A stretch of DNA of 64,000 nucleotides, from the NCBI RefSeq assembly GCF_031624495.1, contig NZ_JAMQOP010000004.1, forward strand, positions 248,001-312,000. Reading direction: 5' to 3'. Positions 54,963 through 63,099 of this stretch are shown in pieces. A program made the translations under genes and the position numbers. The notes beneath the pieces were generated by a model that saw nothing but the letters and a program-made list of their open reading frames with translations, was not told the origin of the DNA and ran no database searches. Position 1 is the stretch's first letter. Each line of letters starts with the position of its first letter. The DNA is from Halogeometricum sp. S1BR25-6 (GTDB lineage: Archaea; Halobacteriota; Halobacteria; Halobacteriales; Haloferacaceae).

Positions 54963-55964
54963 ATGCCCGCGGAGATGACCGCCTACGTTATCGAGGAGTA
55001 CGGCGACCCGGACGTGTTCCAGCGAACCACCGTCGAGATGCCCGAACCCGGTCCCCAAGAGATTCGCGTCGACGTGGCCGCCTCCAGCGTCAACCCCGTC
55101 GACTACAAGATTCGACAGGGCGCCATTCCCGACTTCACCCCGGAGTTCCCGGCGACCCTGCACTGCGACGTGTCGGGCGTCGTCGACGCCGTCGGCGAGG
55201 ACGTCGACCGGTTCGAGGAGGGAGACGAGGTGTACGGGATGCCCGGCGGCGCGGGCCAGCAGGGGTCGCTCGCGGACTACACCGTCGGCCACGCCGGGAC
55301 GTTCGCCGACGCCCCCGAGTCCATTTCGCTGGAAGAGGCCGCCGCCCTCCCCGTCGTCGCCCTCACGGCGTTCGAGATGCTCACGGACAAGACCGAGACC
55401 GAGGAGGGGGACAACCTCCTCGTCTACGGCGCCAGCGGCGGCGTCGGCCACATCGGCGTCCAACTCGCGGACCACCTCGGCGCCACCGTGACCGCGACGG
55501 CCTCCTCCGAGGACAAACGCGAGTTCGCCGAGAAACTCGGCGCGGACGCCACCGTCGACTACACGAAAACGGACGTCGAGACGTACGTCGAGGAGTACGC
55601 GGACGGCGTCGGATTCGACACCGTCTTCGACCCCGTCGGCGACGACCACCTCCAGACCGCCTTCGAGGCGGTGCGGCCGTTCGGCACCGTCCTCTCGACG
55701 GAGTCGAGTTCGACGCAGGACCTCTCGGCGATGCATCAAAACTCCCTCGAACTGGGCGTCGTCCTCGTCATTCTCCCCGTCCTGCTCGGCGAACATCAGG
55801 AACGCGTCGGCGACGAACTGGAGCAAATAGCCTCGCTCGTCGACGAGGGGGCGATAGCGCCCGCCATCTCCGCGCGCTTCGCGTTCAGCGACGTCATCGA
55901 CGCGCACGAGACGGCCGAAGAGGACGACCTCCGCGGCAAGGTGCTGCTCGTCAACGACGCGTAG
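54963..55964 (+). CDS. NADPH:quinone oxidoreductase-like MDR protein
   Basis: A 333-residue zinc-free medium-chain dehydrogenase. The N-terminal GroES-like domain includes SVNPVDYKIRQG and DVSGVVDAVGEDVDRF. The Rossmann motif is LLVYGASGGVGHIGVQLADH (about 155-174), and the lack of the structural-zinc cysteines puts it with quinone reductases. The start at 54963 gives MPAEMTAYVIEEYG; the next ATG (54975) is equally good. It is convergent with the GH97 gene, 15 bp from its end. Confidence 0.92.
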   Translation: MPAEMTAYVIEEYGDPDVFQRTTVEMPEPGPQEIRVDVAASSVNPVDYKIRQGAIPDFTPEFPATLHCDVSGVVDAVGEDVDRFEEGDEVYGMPGGAGQQGSLADYTVGHAGTFADAPESISLEEAAALPVVALTAFEMLTDKTETEEGDNLLVYGASGGVGHIGVQLADHLGATVTATASSEDKREFAEKLGADATVDYTKTDVETYVEEYADGVGFDTVFDPVGDDHLQTAFEAVRPFGTVLSTESSSTQDLSAMHQNSLELGVVLVILPVLLGEHQERVGDELEQIASLVDEGAIAPAISARFAFSDVIDAHETAEEDDLRGKVLLVNDA

Positions 55965-55979
55965 CGCCATCGCCCGCAC

Positions 55980-58900
55980 TCAGTCGCTCTCGCCGTTTTC
56001 GGTCTCCGTTTCGCTTTCGTCGCCGCTCTCGCTTCCATCGAGCGAGACGTACGGCAGCGTCGCTCTCTCCTCCGAGGAGTACGACAGCGCCGCCGACTGG
56101 TCGACGTCGGCGTCCGTGACGAGGTCCATCACCAGCGGCGCCTGTTCGACGGCGCCGGCCGTCGCACCGCCGAAGACGTAGCCCTCGGCCGTCTCCGCGA
56201 CCGGTCGGAGCGACCCTCTGTCCTCCGATTGGACCATCGCCACGACTTCCAACTCGGCCGCGTCGACGCCGTCGAAGGCGTCTCGCGGGAGCGTGAGCGT
56301 GACCGTCCCCGCCTCGGCGTCGACGCTCTCGGCCGGCGTCACGGCGCTCCCGTCGTCGGACGTCAGGGGCGTCCCGGAGGCGTCGACGACGCTCTTCGTG
56401 AAGCCGCTTATCTCCACTCGGTAGTGCCACGGCGCCTCGAACGTCGCGTTCGCGCCGAGGTCGTCGAGGCTGTCCGTCCGCCCGCCGTCGGCGCTCGGGT
56501 CGCGGACCCAGAGCACGAACATCTGCGGGGAGAACCCGCGGGAACTCCCGAAGGCGTTGTACAGGTTCTCGACCGCGAAGGTGAACTGGTACGCGTCGGA
56601 GGTCCGCGAAACGACGAACGACCGCAGGTCGAACGCCCCGTCCTCGAACGCCTCGTTCGTGGGGTAGACGTACTCGCCGGGGCCGACGTCGTCGCCCGGC
56701 GGGTCCGCGAAGGACGCCACCTCGACGGGCGGTTTCACCGTCACCGTCCGCCGCGCGAGCACGTTTCCGTCGGGCGTTCGGACGGCCACGTCGTACGTCC
56801 CCGCGTCGTCGATGGTGAACGAAAACGCGTACGACTGCTCGGAGGAGTTCGGCGGGAAGCGGACGTTCGAGGTAGACGCCACCTCGCCGTCGACGACCAC
56901 CTCGACCGTCGTTCCGCCGACGTAGTCGCCCGCGTTCGACCCGGTGGCGGTGACGAACGTCGACTCGACGAACGTCTCCGGGGCAATGGTGACGTCCACG
57001 TCCTGTTCGGGTCGTTCGTACCGCGGGAGGTCGCCGGCCTCGCCGTCCTCCGGCGGTCGCAGTCGGAGCGCGGTTCCCCCGGATTCGACCATCGACGCGA
57101 GCACCGTCGCGCTCGGGTCCACGAGGAACTCGTCGACGCGGACGTCGTCTAGATTCGAGTCGTAGGCGGCGTCCGCGGCGTCTGAGTACATCTCCGCGAC
57201 GTACTTCGGGCCGCGCGGCGCGCCGTTCGAGTTTCCGTTCCCCCTATTCCCCGGTGCGTCCCCGCTCTTGCCGGGCGCATCACCGCTTTCGCCGGGCGCG
57301 AGGAAGTCCAGCGGCACGTCCAGCGCGCGTCCGTCGGACCCGGTCATCGCGCCGACGTACCACTCCTCGCCCTTCCGTCGGGCCGTGAGCGTGTACTCGC
57401 CTATCTCGGAGTCGAGCACCGTCGTGTCGTCCCATCCGGCGGCGGGTACGTCCTCGACGAACTCGAACTCGGGCACCGTCGGGCCGAGCGTCGGGTCCGC
57501 CTCGGGCGTCGGCATCGCCGCCCCGGACTCGGTGACGGCGACGGCGTCGAGGTTGAACCCGCCGGTGTCGTCCTCGCCGAGCGTCACGGAGAGGTCGCTC
57601 TCGCCCTCGTCGAACGAGAGCGCCGCCGTCGTCGTCGCCCACTCGTCCCAGTACGCCGTGGGCGGAAGCGTCACCCGCGTCGAGGAGTCGCCGGCGACGA
57701 CGGTGGCCGTCCGCGGCGTGTCGGCGGCGACGGCGTTCTCCTCAGCGTCGCTGGCGTAGCGGAGGTGCACGTCGTACTCGCCCGCCGCCGGAACGTCTTC
57801 GACGGTCCACGAGACGCTCGCTCCCGAGTCGGCCGCGTTGGGGTCGAAGGGGACGTACCGACCGCCCTGCGCGTTCGCCCACCGGGCGGCGCGCGAGAGG
57901 CCGTCTCGGTCGCCGAACTCCGCCTGCGCCACGTCGCCGACGTCGCCGGACTGCGTCCGGCGGGCAGCCGAGCTTTGCTCGGCGACGCCGAGCGTCGCGT
58001 CCTGCTCCGCGAGGTAGGAACTCGGCAGGTCCGCGACCATCTGCAGACCGCTGAGGTACGTCGGGTACATCGCCAGTTGCTTCGCGCGCGTCGTCTCGAT
58101 GCCGCCGGACCCCGAGTCCATGTCGAAGATGCCGGGCGTGTACTCGACGGGGCCGCCGAGCATCCGCGTGAACGGGAACGTGACGTGGTGGTCGGGGCTG
58201 ACGTAGCCGAACGAGTCGTACTCCTGTCCGAGCACCCCCTCGCGGGTCATCACGTTCGGATACGTCCGCCGCTCGCCGGTCGGTTTGATGGGTTCGTGCA
58301 CCTCCAGCATCTGCCGGTGTTTCGCCGCCTCGCGGTAGACGAGGTGGTGGTGATTCACCAGCGGTTGGCAGTGGTGGTTGTACGTCGTGCCGTCGATGGT
58401 GACGCCCGAATCGGCGACGTAGCCCGTCTTTATCGAGCGGATACCCTTCTCCTCGTAGTCGGCGAACGGGTTCGGCGAGTTCTCCAACTGCGACTCGTAG
58501 TTGGAGACGTTCCCCGCCGTCTCGTTGTGCGCGGTCATCTCCACCGGCGGGTCGAGGTTCAGGCCGTAGTCGGTCACCGCCTGCCAGTCGAAGTCCGGGT
58601 ACGAGTCGTCGAAGTCCATCGTGCTCCCCTCGCCGGGGTAGCTATCCCACCCTTCGTTCCACCCCTCCACGAGGACGCTCCGGATGCCGTGCTCGCTTGC
58701 GAAGTCCATGTAGCGCTTCATCCGGCCGGTCTGCGCGCCGTGGTTGCCCGTCTCCGGACCCTGATACTCCCAGTCCGCGCGGCCCGTGATCATCAGCCAC
58801 CAGATGCCGACGAACTTCCCCGGTTCGATCCAGTCGGTGCCTTTCGGGAACAACTCGGGGTCGAACGGTTCGTTCAGGTTGAGGACGAGGTTCGACTCCA

Positions 58901-59792
58901 CGAGTTCGCCCGGCCGGGAGGCGAGTTGCACCGTCCGCCACGGCGTCCGGTGGGGTGCGGAGGCGGTCACCTTCGTCCCGTCGGGGAGTGGTGCGAGGAC
59001 GGACTCGAACGTCGTTCCGCCGCCGTTGGCGGTCGGTTCGACGGCCATCGCCGCGTAGTCGACGAGGTTCGCCTCGTGGACGCTGAGGTAGAGGTCCTCG
59101 GACGCTTTCATCGTCAGCGGCGTGTGCGCCCCGCCGAACGAACTCAGCTCTCCGATGTCGCTCAGCGGCGTCTCCTCGTAGGCGTACTCGTAGCTGTTGA
59201 AGTTGTTCTCGATCCACCAGGACGTGTGGTCGTCCGCGAAGGCGAACTCGGTTCGCTCGGCGGCGATGGCGAAGTCGCCGAACCCGCTCTCGGCGGGGAA
59301 CACGTACCGAAAGCCCACACCGTCGTCGAACGCGCGCAGTTCGAGCGTCAGCGATCGGTTCGGTTCTGCGGTCTCTCGGAGTCCGATTCGGAGTTGCTCG
59401 TATCGCTCCGGTATCTCGTCGTACTGGTCCCACACCGGCGTCCACCGCTCGTCGACGCTGGAACGCTCCGTGCCCGTCACCTCGACGCCCTCCCTGAACG
59501 GCGCCTGGTCTTCGAACTCGAATCCGAGCGTCGACTCCTCGACGGCCTTCGTCCCCTCGCGCGACACCGAGTAACTCGGGACGCCGTCCGTCACGTCCAC
59601 GGAAATCTCGACGGACCCGTCGGGCGAGGCGAGCGTCTGGCCGGGTTCGTCGTCCCCCTCCTCCACCTGCGCCGCCGCCGACTCGGAGACGCTCACCGAG
59701 AACGCGGAGGCCGCCGCCAGCGACGCGATGCCGCCGACGAACTCGCGTCTGCGCAGGTCTGACGACGAACGATTATTTAATTCATCAAACAT
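55980..59792 (-). CDS. Tat-exported multidomain GH97 alpha-glycosidase
   Basis: A 1270-residue secreted glycosidase. The Tat signal is LRRREFVGGIASLAAASAFS. The GH97 N-domain (roughly 50-300) is followed by the barrel (300-640) with GKFVGIWWLMITG, VEGWNEGWDSYP and the Glu-bearing VEMTAHNETAG. A CBM35/6-like module (about 655-790) is inserted before the GH97 C-domain (EIGEYTLTARRKGEEWYVGA). A Gly/Asp linker interrupts that domain. Then come a CARDB-like beta-sandwich (TGSNAGDYVGGTTVEVVVDG) and a glucodextranase-type C-terminal module (FSPQMFVLWVRDPS). GH97 enzymes are alpha-glucosidases or alpha-galactosidases; HNETAG resembles the SusB-like inverting type. Most are 650-700 residues. The ATG at 59792 precedes the Tat motif. 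Confidence 0.92.
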   Translation of the reverse strand: MFDELNNRSSSDLRRREFVGGIASLAAASAFSVSVSESAAAQVEEGDDEPGQTLASPDGSVEISVDVTDGVPSYSVSREGTKAVEESTLGFEFEDQAPFREGVEVTGTERSSVDERWTPVWDQYDEIPERYEQLRIGLRETAEPNRSLTLELRAFDDGVGFRYVFPAESGFGDFAIAAERTEFAFADDHTSWWIENNFNSYEYAYEETPLSDIGELSSFGGAHTPLTMKASEDLYLSVHEANLVDYAAMAVEPTANGGGTTFESVLAPLPDGTKVTASAPHRTPWRTVQLASRPGELVESNLVLNLNEPFDPELFPKGTDWIEPGKFVGIWWLMITGRADWEYQGPETGNHGAQTGRMKRYMDFASEHGIRSVLVEGWNEGWDSYPGEGSTMDFDDSYPDFDWQAVTDYGLNLDPPVEMTAHNETAGNVSNYESQLENSPNPFADYEEKGIRSIKTGYVADSGVTIDGTTYNHHCQPLVNHHHLVYREAAKHRQMLEVHEPIKPTGERRTYPNVMTREGVLGQEYDSFGYVSPDHHVTFPFTRMLGGPVEYTPGIFDMDSGSGGIETTRAKQLAMYPTYLSGLQMVADLPSSYLAEQDATLGVAEQSSAARRTQSGDVGDVAQAEFGDRDGLSRAARWANAQGGRYVPFDPNAADSGASVSWTVEDVPAAGEYDVHLRYASDAEENAVAADTPRTATVVAGDSSTRVTLPPTAYWDEWATTTAALSFDEGESDLSVTLGEDDTGGFNLDAVAVTESGAAMPTPEADPTLGPTVPEFEFVEDVPAAGWDDTTVLDSEIGEYTLTARRKGEEWYVGAMTGSDGRALDVPLDFLAPGESGDAPGKSGDAPGNRGNGNSNGAPRGPKYVAEMYSDAADAAYDSNLDDVRVDEFLVDPSATVLASMVESGGTALRLRPPEDGEAGDLPRYERPEQDVDVTIAPETFVESTFVTATGSNAGDYVGGTTVEVVVDGEVASTSNVRFPPNSSEQSYAFSFTIDDAGTYDVAVRTPDGNVLARRTVTVKPPVEVASFADPPGDDVGPGEYVYPTNEAFEDGAFDLRSFVVSRTSDAYQFTFAVENLYNAFGSSRGFSPQMFVLWVRDPSADGGRTDSLDDLGANATFEAPWHYRVEISGFTKSVVDASGTPLTSDDGSAVTPAESVDAEAGTVTLTLPRDAFDGVDAAELEVVAMVQSEDRGSLRPVAETAEGYVFGGATAGAVEQAPLVMDLVTDADVDQSAALSYSSEERATLPYVSLDGSESGDESETETENGESD

Positions 59793-59949
59793 CACGAAAT
59801 CCGTCGGATACGATTGTGAAAAACCTGGTGGCTGTCTGACCGGTTCGGCCGACCGCAGGCGACCGAGAACCGCGCGACGGCTCACGAATCGAAGACAGTC
59901 GTCGCGTCCGGCAACTACCCTTAAGCTAGCGAGGCGTCAACGAAGGAGC

Positions 59950-60738
59950 ATGAACGGCGAACAACCGACCAACGGACTGCGAGAACACTTCGAGAACGGG
60001 ACCGTCGCGCTCGGCGTCCTCGACAACGCCTACAGCCCGACGTTGGTGGAGTTCTACGGCGAACTCGGGGCGGACTTCGTCTGGATCGACTTCGAACACG
60101 GCGGCCCCTCCCCCGACCACGGCCCGGCGGTCGAGGACCTGCTCCGGGCGGCCGAGCGGACCGACACCGAACTGCTCGTCCGCCTGTCGGACTCCGACCC
60201 CACCTCGGTCCGGAAAGCCCTCGACCTCGGCGCCCGCAACGTGTTCATCCCGCGCGTCGAGGACGCGGAGACGGTCCGCGCGGCGGTACGGTCCTCGCGG
60301 TACGAGTACGACGGCGAACCGGGCCACCGCGGACTAGCCGCGCCGCGCGCCCGCCGCTGGGGACTCGCGGACGACTACGTCGGCACCGAGGACCGCGAGA
60401 CGCTCGTGGGGACGACCATCGAGACGAAGTCCGCCGTCGAGAACATCGAGGAGATTCTGGACTCCCCGGAGTTGGGCTTCGTGTTCGTCGGCCCCCTCGA
60501 CCTCTCCGTGTCGTACGGCCACCCCGGCGAACTCGACCACCCCGACGTGGAGGAGGCCGTCGAGACGGTCCGTTCGGCCGCCGTCGACGCCGGCGTCCCC
60601 CTCGGCGGACTCGGCTTCGGCATGGACGACGTGAACGAGAAAGCCGAGAACGGCTACCAACTCCTCCACCTCGGGAGCACGACCGGCGCCCTCCAGGAGA
60701 TGGTGAGCGGATGGCTGGACGACTTCGAGGGGGAGTAA
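59950..60738 (+). CDS. HpcH/HpaI aldolase family protein
   Basis: A 262-residue TIM-barrel class II aldolase. Hallmarks are ALGVLDNAYSPTLVEFYGEL, ADFVWIDFEHGG with a catalytic base region, ARNVFIPRVEDAETV, VGTTIETKSAVENIEEIL holding the metal Glu, and FVGPLDLSVSYGHPGELDHP with the metal Asp. Such enzymes cleave 2-keto-3-deoxy acids (2-dehydro-3-deoxyglucarate, HKHD) to pyruvate and an aldehyde. An ATG at 59950 follows a TATA-like cttaagct about 30 nt upstream. It is divergent from the GH97 gene and may work on a sugar-acid breakdown product. Substrate unknown. Confidence 0.9.
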   Translation: MNGEQPTNGLREHFENGTVALGVLDNAYSPTLVEFYGELGADFVWIDFEHGGPSPDHGPAVEDLLRAAERTDTELLVRLSDSDPTSVRKALDLGARNVFIPRVEDAETVRAAVRSSRYEYDGEPGHRGLAAPRARRWGLADDYVGTEDRETLVGTTIETKSAVENIEEILDSPELGFVFVGPLDLSVSYGHPGELDHPDVEEAVETVRSAAVDAGVPLGGLGFGMDDVNEKAENGYQLLHLGSTTGALQEMVSGWLDDFEGE

Positions 60739-60834
60739 CCGGCGTCCGGTCGCTCCGCCCCGTCGCGTTCCGGCACCGGCGCGTCGCGGCGGCGTCAGCG
60801 GGGGATAAGTAGGTGGACGTGCTTCGGTCGGACG

Positions 60835-61371
60835 ATGAACGGAATCGCCACGCCGGCGCTCGGCCGGACGGTCGCGTGGGTCGCACAGGCCACACAGGTC
60901 GGCACGGACGTGAATGTCGATATTGGACCCGCCTCCGGCGTCGTCGGGGGAGCGGTCGGCGCGTTCCTGACGACGCTGGTCGTCGGCGCCATCCTCGTCG
61001 CCGTCGCCCCCGGATACGTCGAGCGGACGATGGCGACGGTGCGTGACGAGCCGGTCGAGTCGTTCGCCTACGGGCTGTTCTGTCTGGTGGCGGTCGTGCT
61101 GGTCGCGGTGCTTCTCGTCTTCACTCTCGTCGGCATCCTGCTGGCCATCCCGCTCGGGTTGGTCGCCTACGTCGTCTGGGCCGTCGGCGCCGCAATCGCC
61201 TTTCTGGCTATCGCCGACCGACTCGTCGGCCGCGAGGACGGCTGGACCAAACCGCTGTTGGTCGCCGCCGGCATCAACGGCGCGCTGGCGCTGACGGGCG
61301 TCGGCGGCATCGTCTCGTTCGGCATCGGCGCGGCCGGGTTCGGCGCGGTCCTGCGGGATTGGCTCGGCTGA
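60835..61371 (+). CDS. Small four-helix membrane protein, bactofilin-associated type
   Basis: A 178-residue membrane protein with four hydrophobic segments (about 34-56, 82-104, 104-126 and 140-175), including FLTTLVVGAILVAVAPGYVE and LLVFTLVGILLAIPLGLVAY. The pattern resembles the transmembrane half of haloarchaeal proteins that carry a bactofilin-like domain in front. That domain is missing here; only a short stretch (QATQVGTDVNVDIGP) precedes the first helix. Function unknown. Confidence 0.78.
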   Translation: MNGIATPALGRTVAWVAQATQVGTDVNVDIGPASGVVGGAVGAFLTTLVVGAILVAVAPGYVERTMATVRDEPVESFAYGLFCLVAVVLVAVLLVFTLVGILLAIPLGLVAYVVWAVGAAIAFLAIADRLVGREDGWTKPLLVAAGINGALALTGVGGIVSFGIGAAGFGAVLRDWLG

Positions 61372-61489
61372 GTCGGGCGCACAGCCGAGTCGGCTCAGAA
61401 ACCTCGTTCGGGCGTCGGCCGTCGCGGGCGTCGTCGCCCATCGCCTTCTCGCTGTCGTCGTTACTGTGAGGCTGTAGAGTCGAGACGCG

Positions 61490-62217
61490 TCAGTGCGCCG
61501 TCCACCCGCCGTCGACGGGAATGTTCGCACCCGTGATGAGGACGCCTCGTCGGAGGCGAGAAAGGCCGCGAGCCCCGATATCTCCTCGGGTTGGGCCACC
61601 CGGCCGAGGGGCGTCTCTCCGCGGACGAACTCGTAGAACTGGTCCTGTTCGAGGTAGTCATCGGTCATCGGCGTCTCGACGAATCCCGGACAGATGCAGT
61701 TAGCCCGGACGTTCGCAGACGCGTAGTCGACAGCTATCTGGCGCGTGAGGTTCACCACGCCGCCTTTCGCCGCCGAGTAGGCGGGCGCGCCGGGGCCGGC
61801 GACGAGGCCGTAGATGGAGGCGACGTTGACGATGGAGCCCTCCGTTTCCTTCAGGTGCGGCAGCGCCGCCCGCGACCCGTACATCACTCCGTCGAGGTTG
61901 ATTCGGACCACCCGCTGCCAGTCCTCGATGGACATCTCTTCGAGGGGGGCGGCGTGGCCGATGCCGGCGTTGTTGACGACGGTGTCGAGGCGGCCGAACT
62001 CCTCGACGGTGGCCTCGACCAGCGTCTCCACCTGGTCGTACTCGGAGACGTCGCACTGCACGTACTCGCAGCCGAGTTCCTCGGCCGTCGCCCGCCCCGA
62101 CTCCTCGGTACGATTGGAGACGACGACGTCCGCGCCGTGCTCCAGATACGTCTCCGCGATAGCCTTTCCGATGCCGGTCGAACCGCCGGTGACGATAGCT
62201 ACGGTGTCGTCGAGCAT
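61490..62217 (-). pseudogene. Short-chain dehydrogenase gene with frameshift near the 3' end
   Basis: An SDR frame runs from ATG 62215-62217 (MLDDTVAIVTGGSTGIGKAI), with NNAG, the catalytic Ser (NVASIYGL), YSAAKGG and AAFLASDEAS. Around 61538-61541 one base is missing. The expected ITGANIPVDGGWTAH tail is readable one frame over and stops at TGA 61490-61492. The shifted frame instead runs on for about 390 unrelated residues. The core with catalytic residues is intact, so a one-base deletion or a sequencing error has ruined only the C-terminal 17 residues, which normally finish the cofactor/tetramer site. A glucose/3-oxoacyl-type SDR; substrate unknown. Confidence 0.78.
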
Positions 62218-62304
62218 AGCGGTCGGAGCATCGCCGCGTCGCGTCAAAAATCAGAGGGTACGGCCGTCGGGGTGCGCGCGCGTCGGCCGTCCCGCGGCGG
62301 GGAG

Positions 62305-62988
62305 TTACCGGCTGATGGCTCCTTTCACCGCCGCGGACGCCGAGAACAGTTTATTGGCCCGGTCCAGCGTGTAGTACGTCTGCACGTCGGGGCCGAACCT
62401 GGCCTTGTAGTCGCAGATGCGGGGGATGTTCGCCCCGACGAGGTCGTAGCGCTCGCGCCCGCGGTCCATCGCGTCGCACATGATGTGCCAATCGAGCAGG
62501 TCCGTCGCCTGCAGACCGGTGTCGCTCCGCCCGCCGCCCTTCCAGCGGTAGACCGTCGAATTCGAACAGAGCGTTATCATCCCGGTGGCGAACTCGCCGT
62601 CGACGCGGTAGGCGTAGGGTCGGACGGCGCCCTCGGGCGTTCGCTCGTACAGGTCGACGACGAACGACTGGTCGACTTTCAGCGGCGCGCCCGTCTCGTC
62701 GTGTCGGTCCGCCACCGCGCGGAACGTCTCCCGGAGCGTCTCCTTGCCGCCCACTTCGACCGTGTACTCGCTCTTGTCGGCGTTGCGGACGTTGCTCCGC
62801 GCGTCGCGGCTGAACCTCTGTAGCAGATCCTCCCGGTCGGTCGTGAGGTCAACGGCGTACGTGTAGAACGGCGTCGCCTCGAAGTCGTTCCAGCCGAACG
62901 GCCTGATGTCGCCGAACTCCGGCGTCGTGCGGACGAATGCCGAGTCGGGGTCGACGTGCTCGTCCACCCACGCCAGACACTCCGTCAC
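62305..62988 (-). CDS. FemAB/GNAT-type acyltransferase, N-terminally truncated
   Basis: The 227-residue frame is the C-terminal two thirds of a haloarchaeal GNAT-fold protein related to FemAB/BcsL-type transferases. Landmarks are FGDIRPFGWNDFEATPFYTY, FSRDARSNVRNADKS and YDLVGANIPRICDYKARFGP. Family members are about 330 residues and have an extra N-terminal GNAT half. Here the frame meets a TAG about 14 codons upstream in AT-rich DNA (63020-63065), and the chosen GTG (62988) lies inside what is normally mid-protein. The gene has probably lost its 5' end and may be dead. It neighbours a polysaccharide flippase gene, suggesting a former cell-surface glycan locus. Confidence 0.65.
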   Translation of the reverse strand: MTECLAWVDEHVDPDSAFVRTTPEFGDIRPFGWNDFEATPFYTYAVDLTTDREDLLQRFSRDARSNVRNADKSEYTVEVGGKETLRETFRAVADRHDETGAPLKVDQSFVVDLYERTPEGAVRPYAYRVDGEFATGMITLCSNSTVYRWKGGGRSDTGLQATDLLDWHIMCDAMDRGRERYDLVGANIPRICDYKARFGPDVQTYYTLDRANKLFSASAAVKGAISR

Positions 62989-63099
62989 GAACTCGCGGCG
63001 GTACTGGACACGACGGGGCGAAATACCACTCTATTTTTCTATTTCATTACGAGAATATTTGTACCGAAGTTGTTTTGCCAGTGAGTTGTCGTGTCGACG

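Noticed and set aside
60334-62247. 637-codon SDR fusion protein
   Set aside because: After the frameshift near 61540 the frame reads antisense and intergenic sequence; the true SDR tail is one frame over and stops at 61490.
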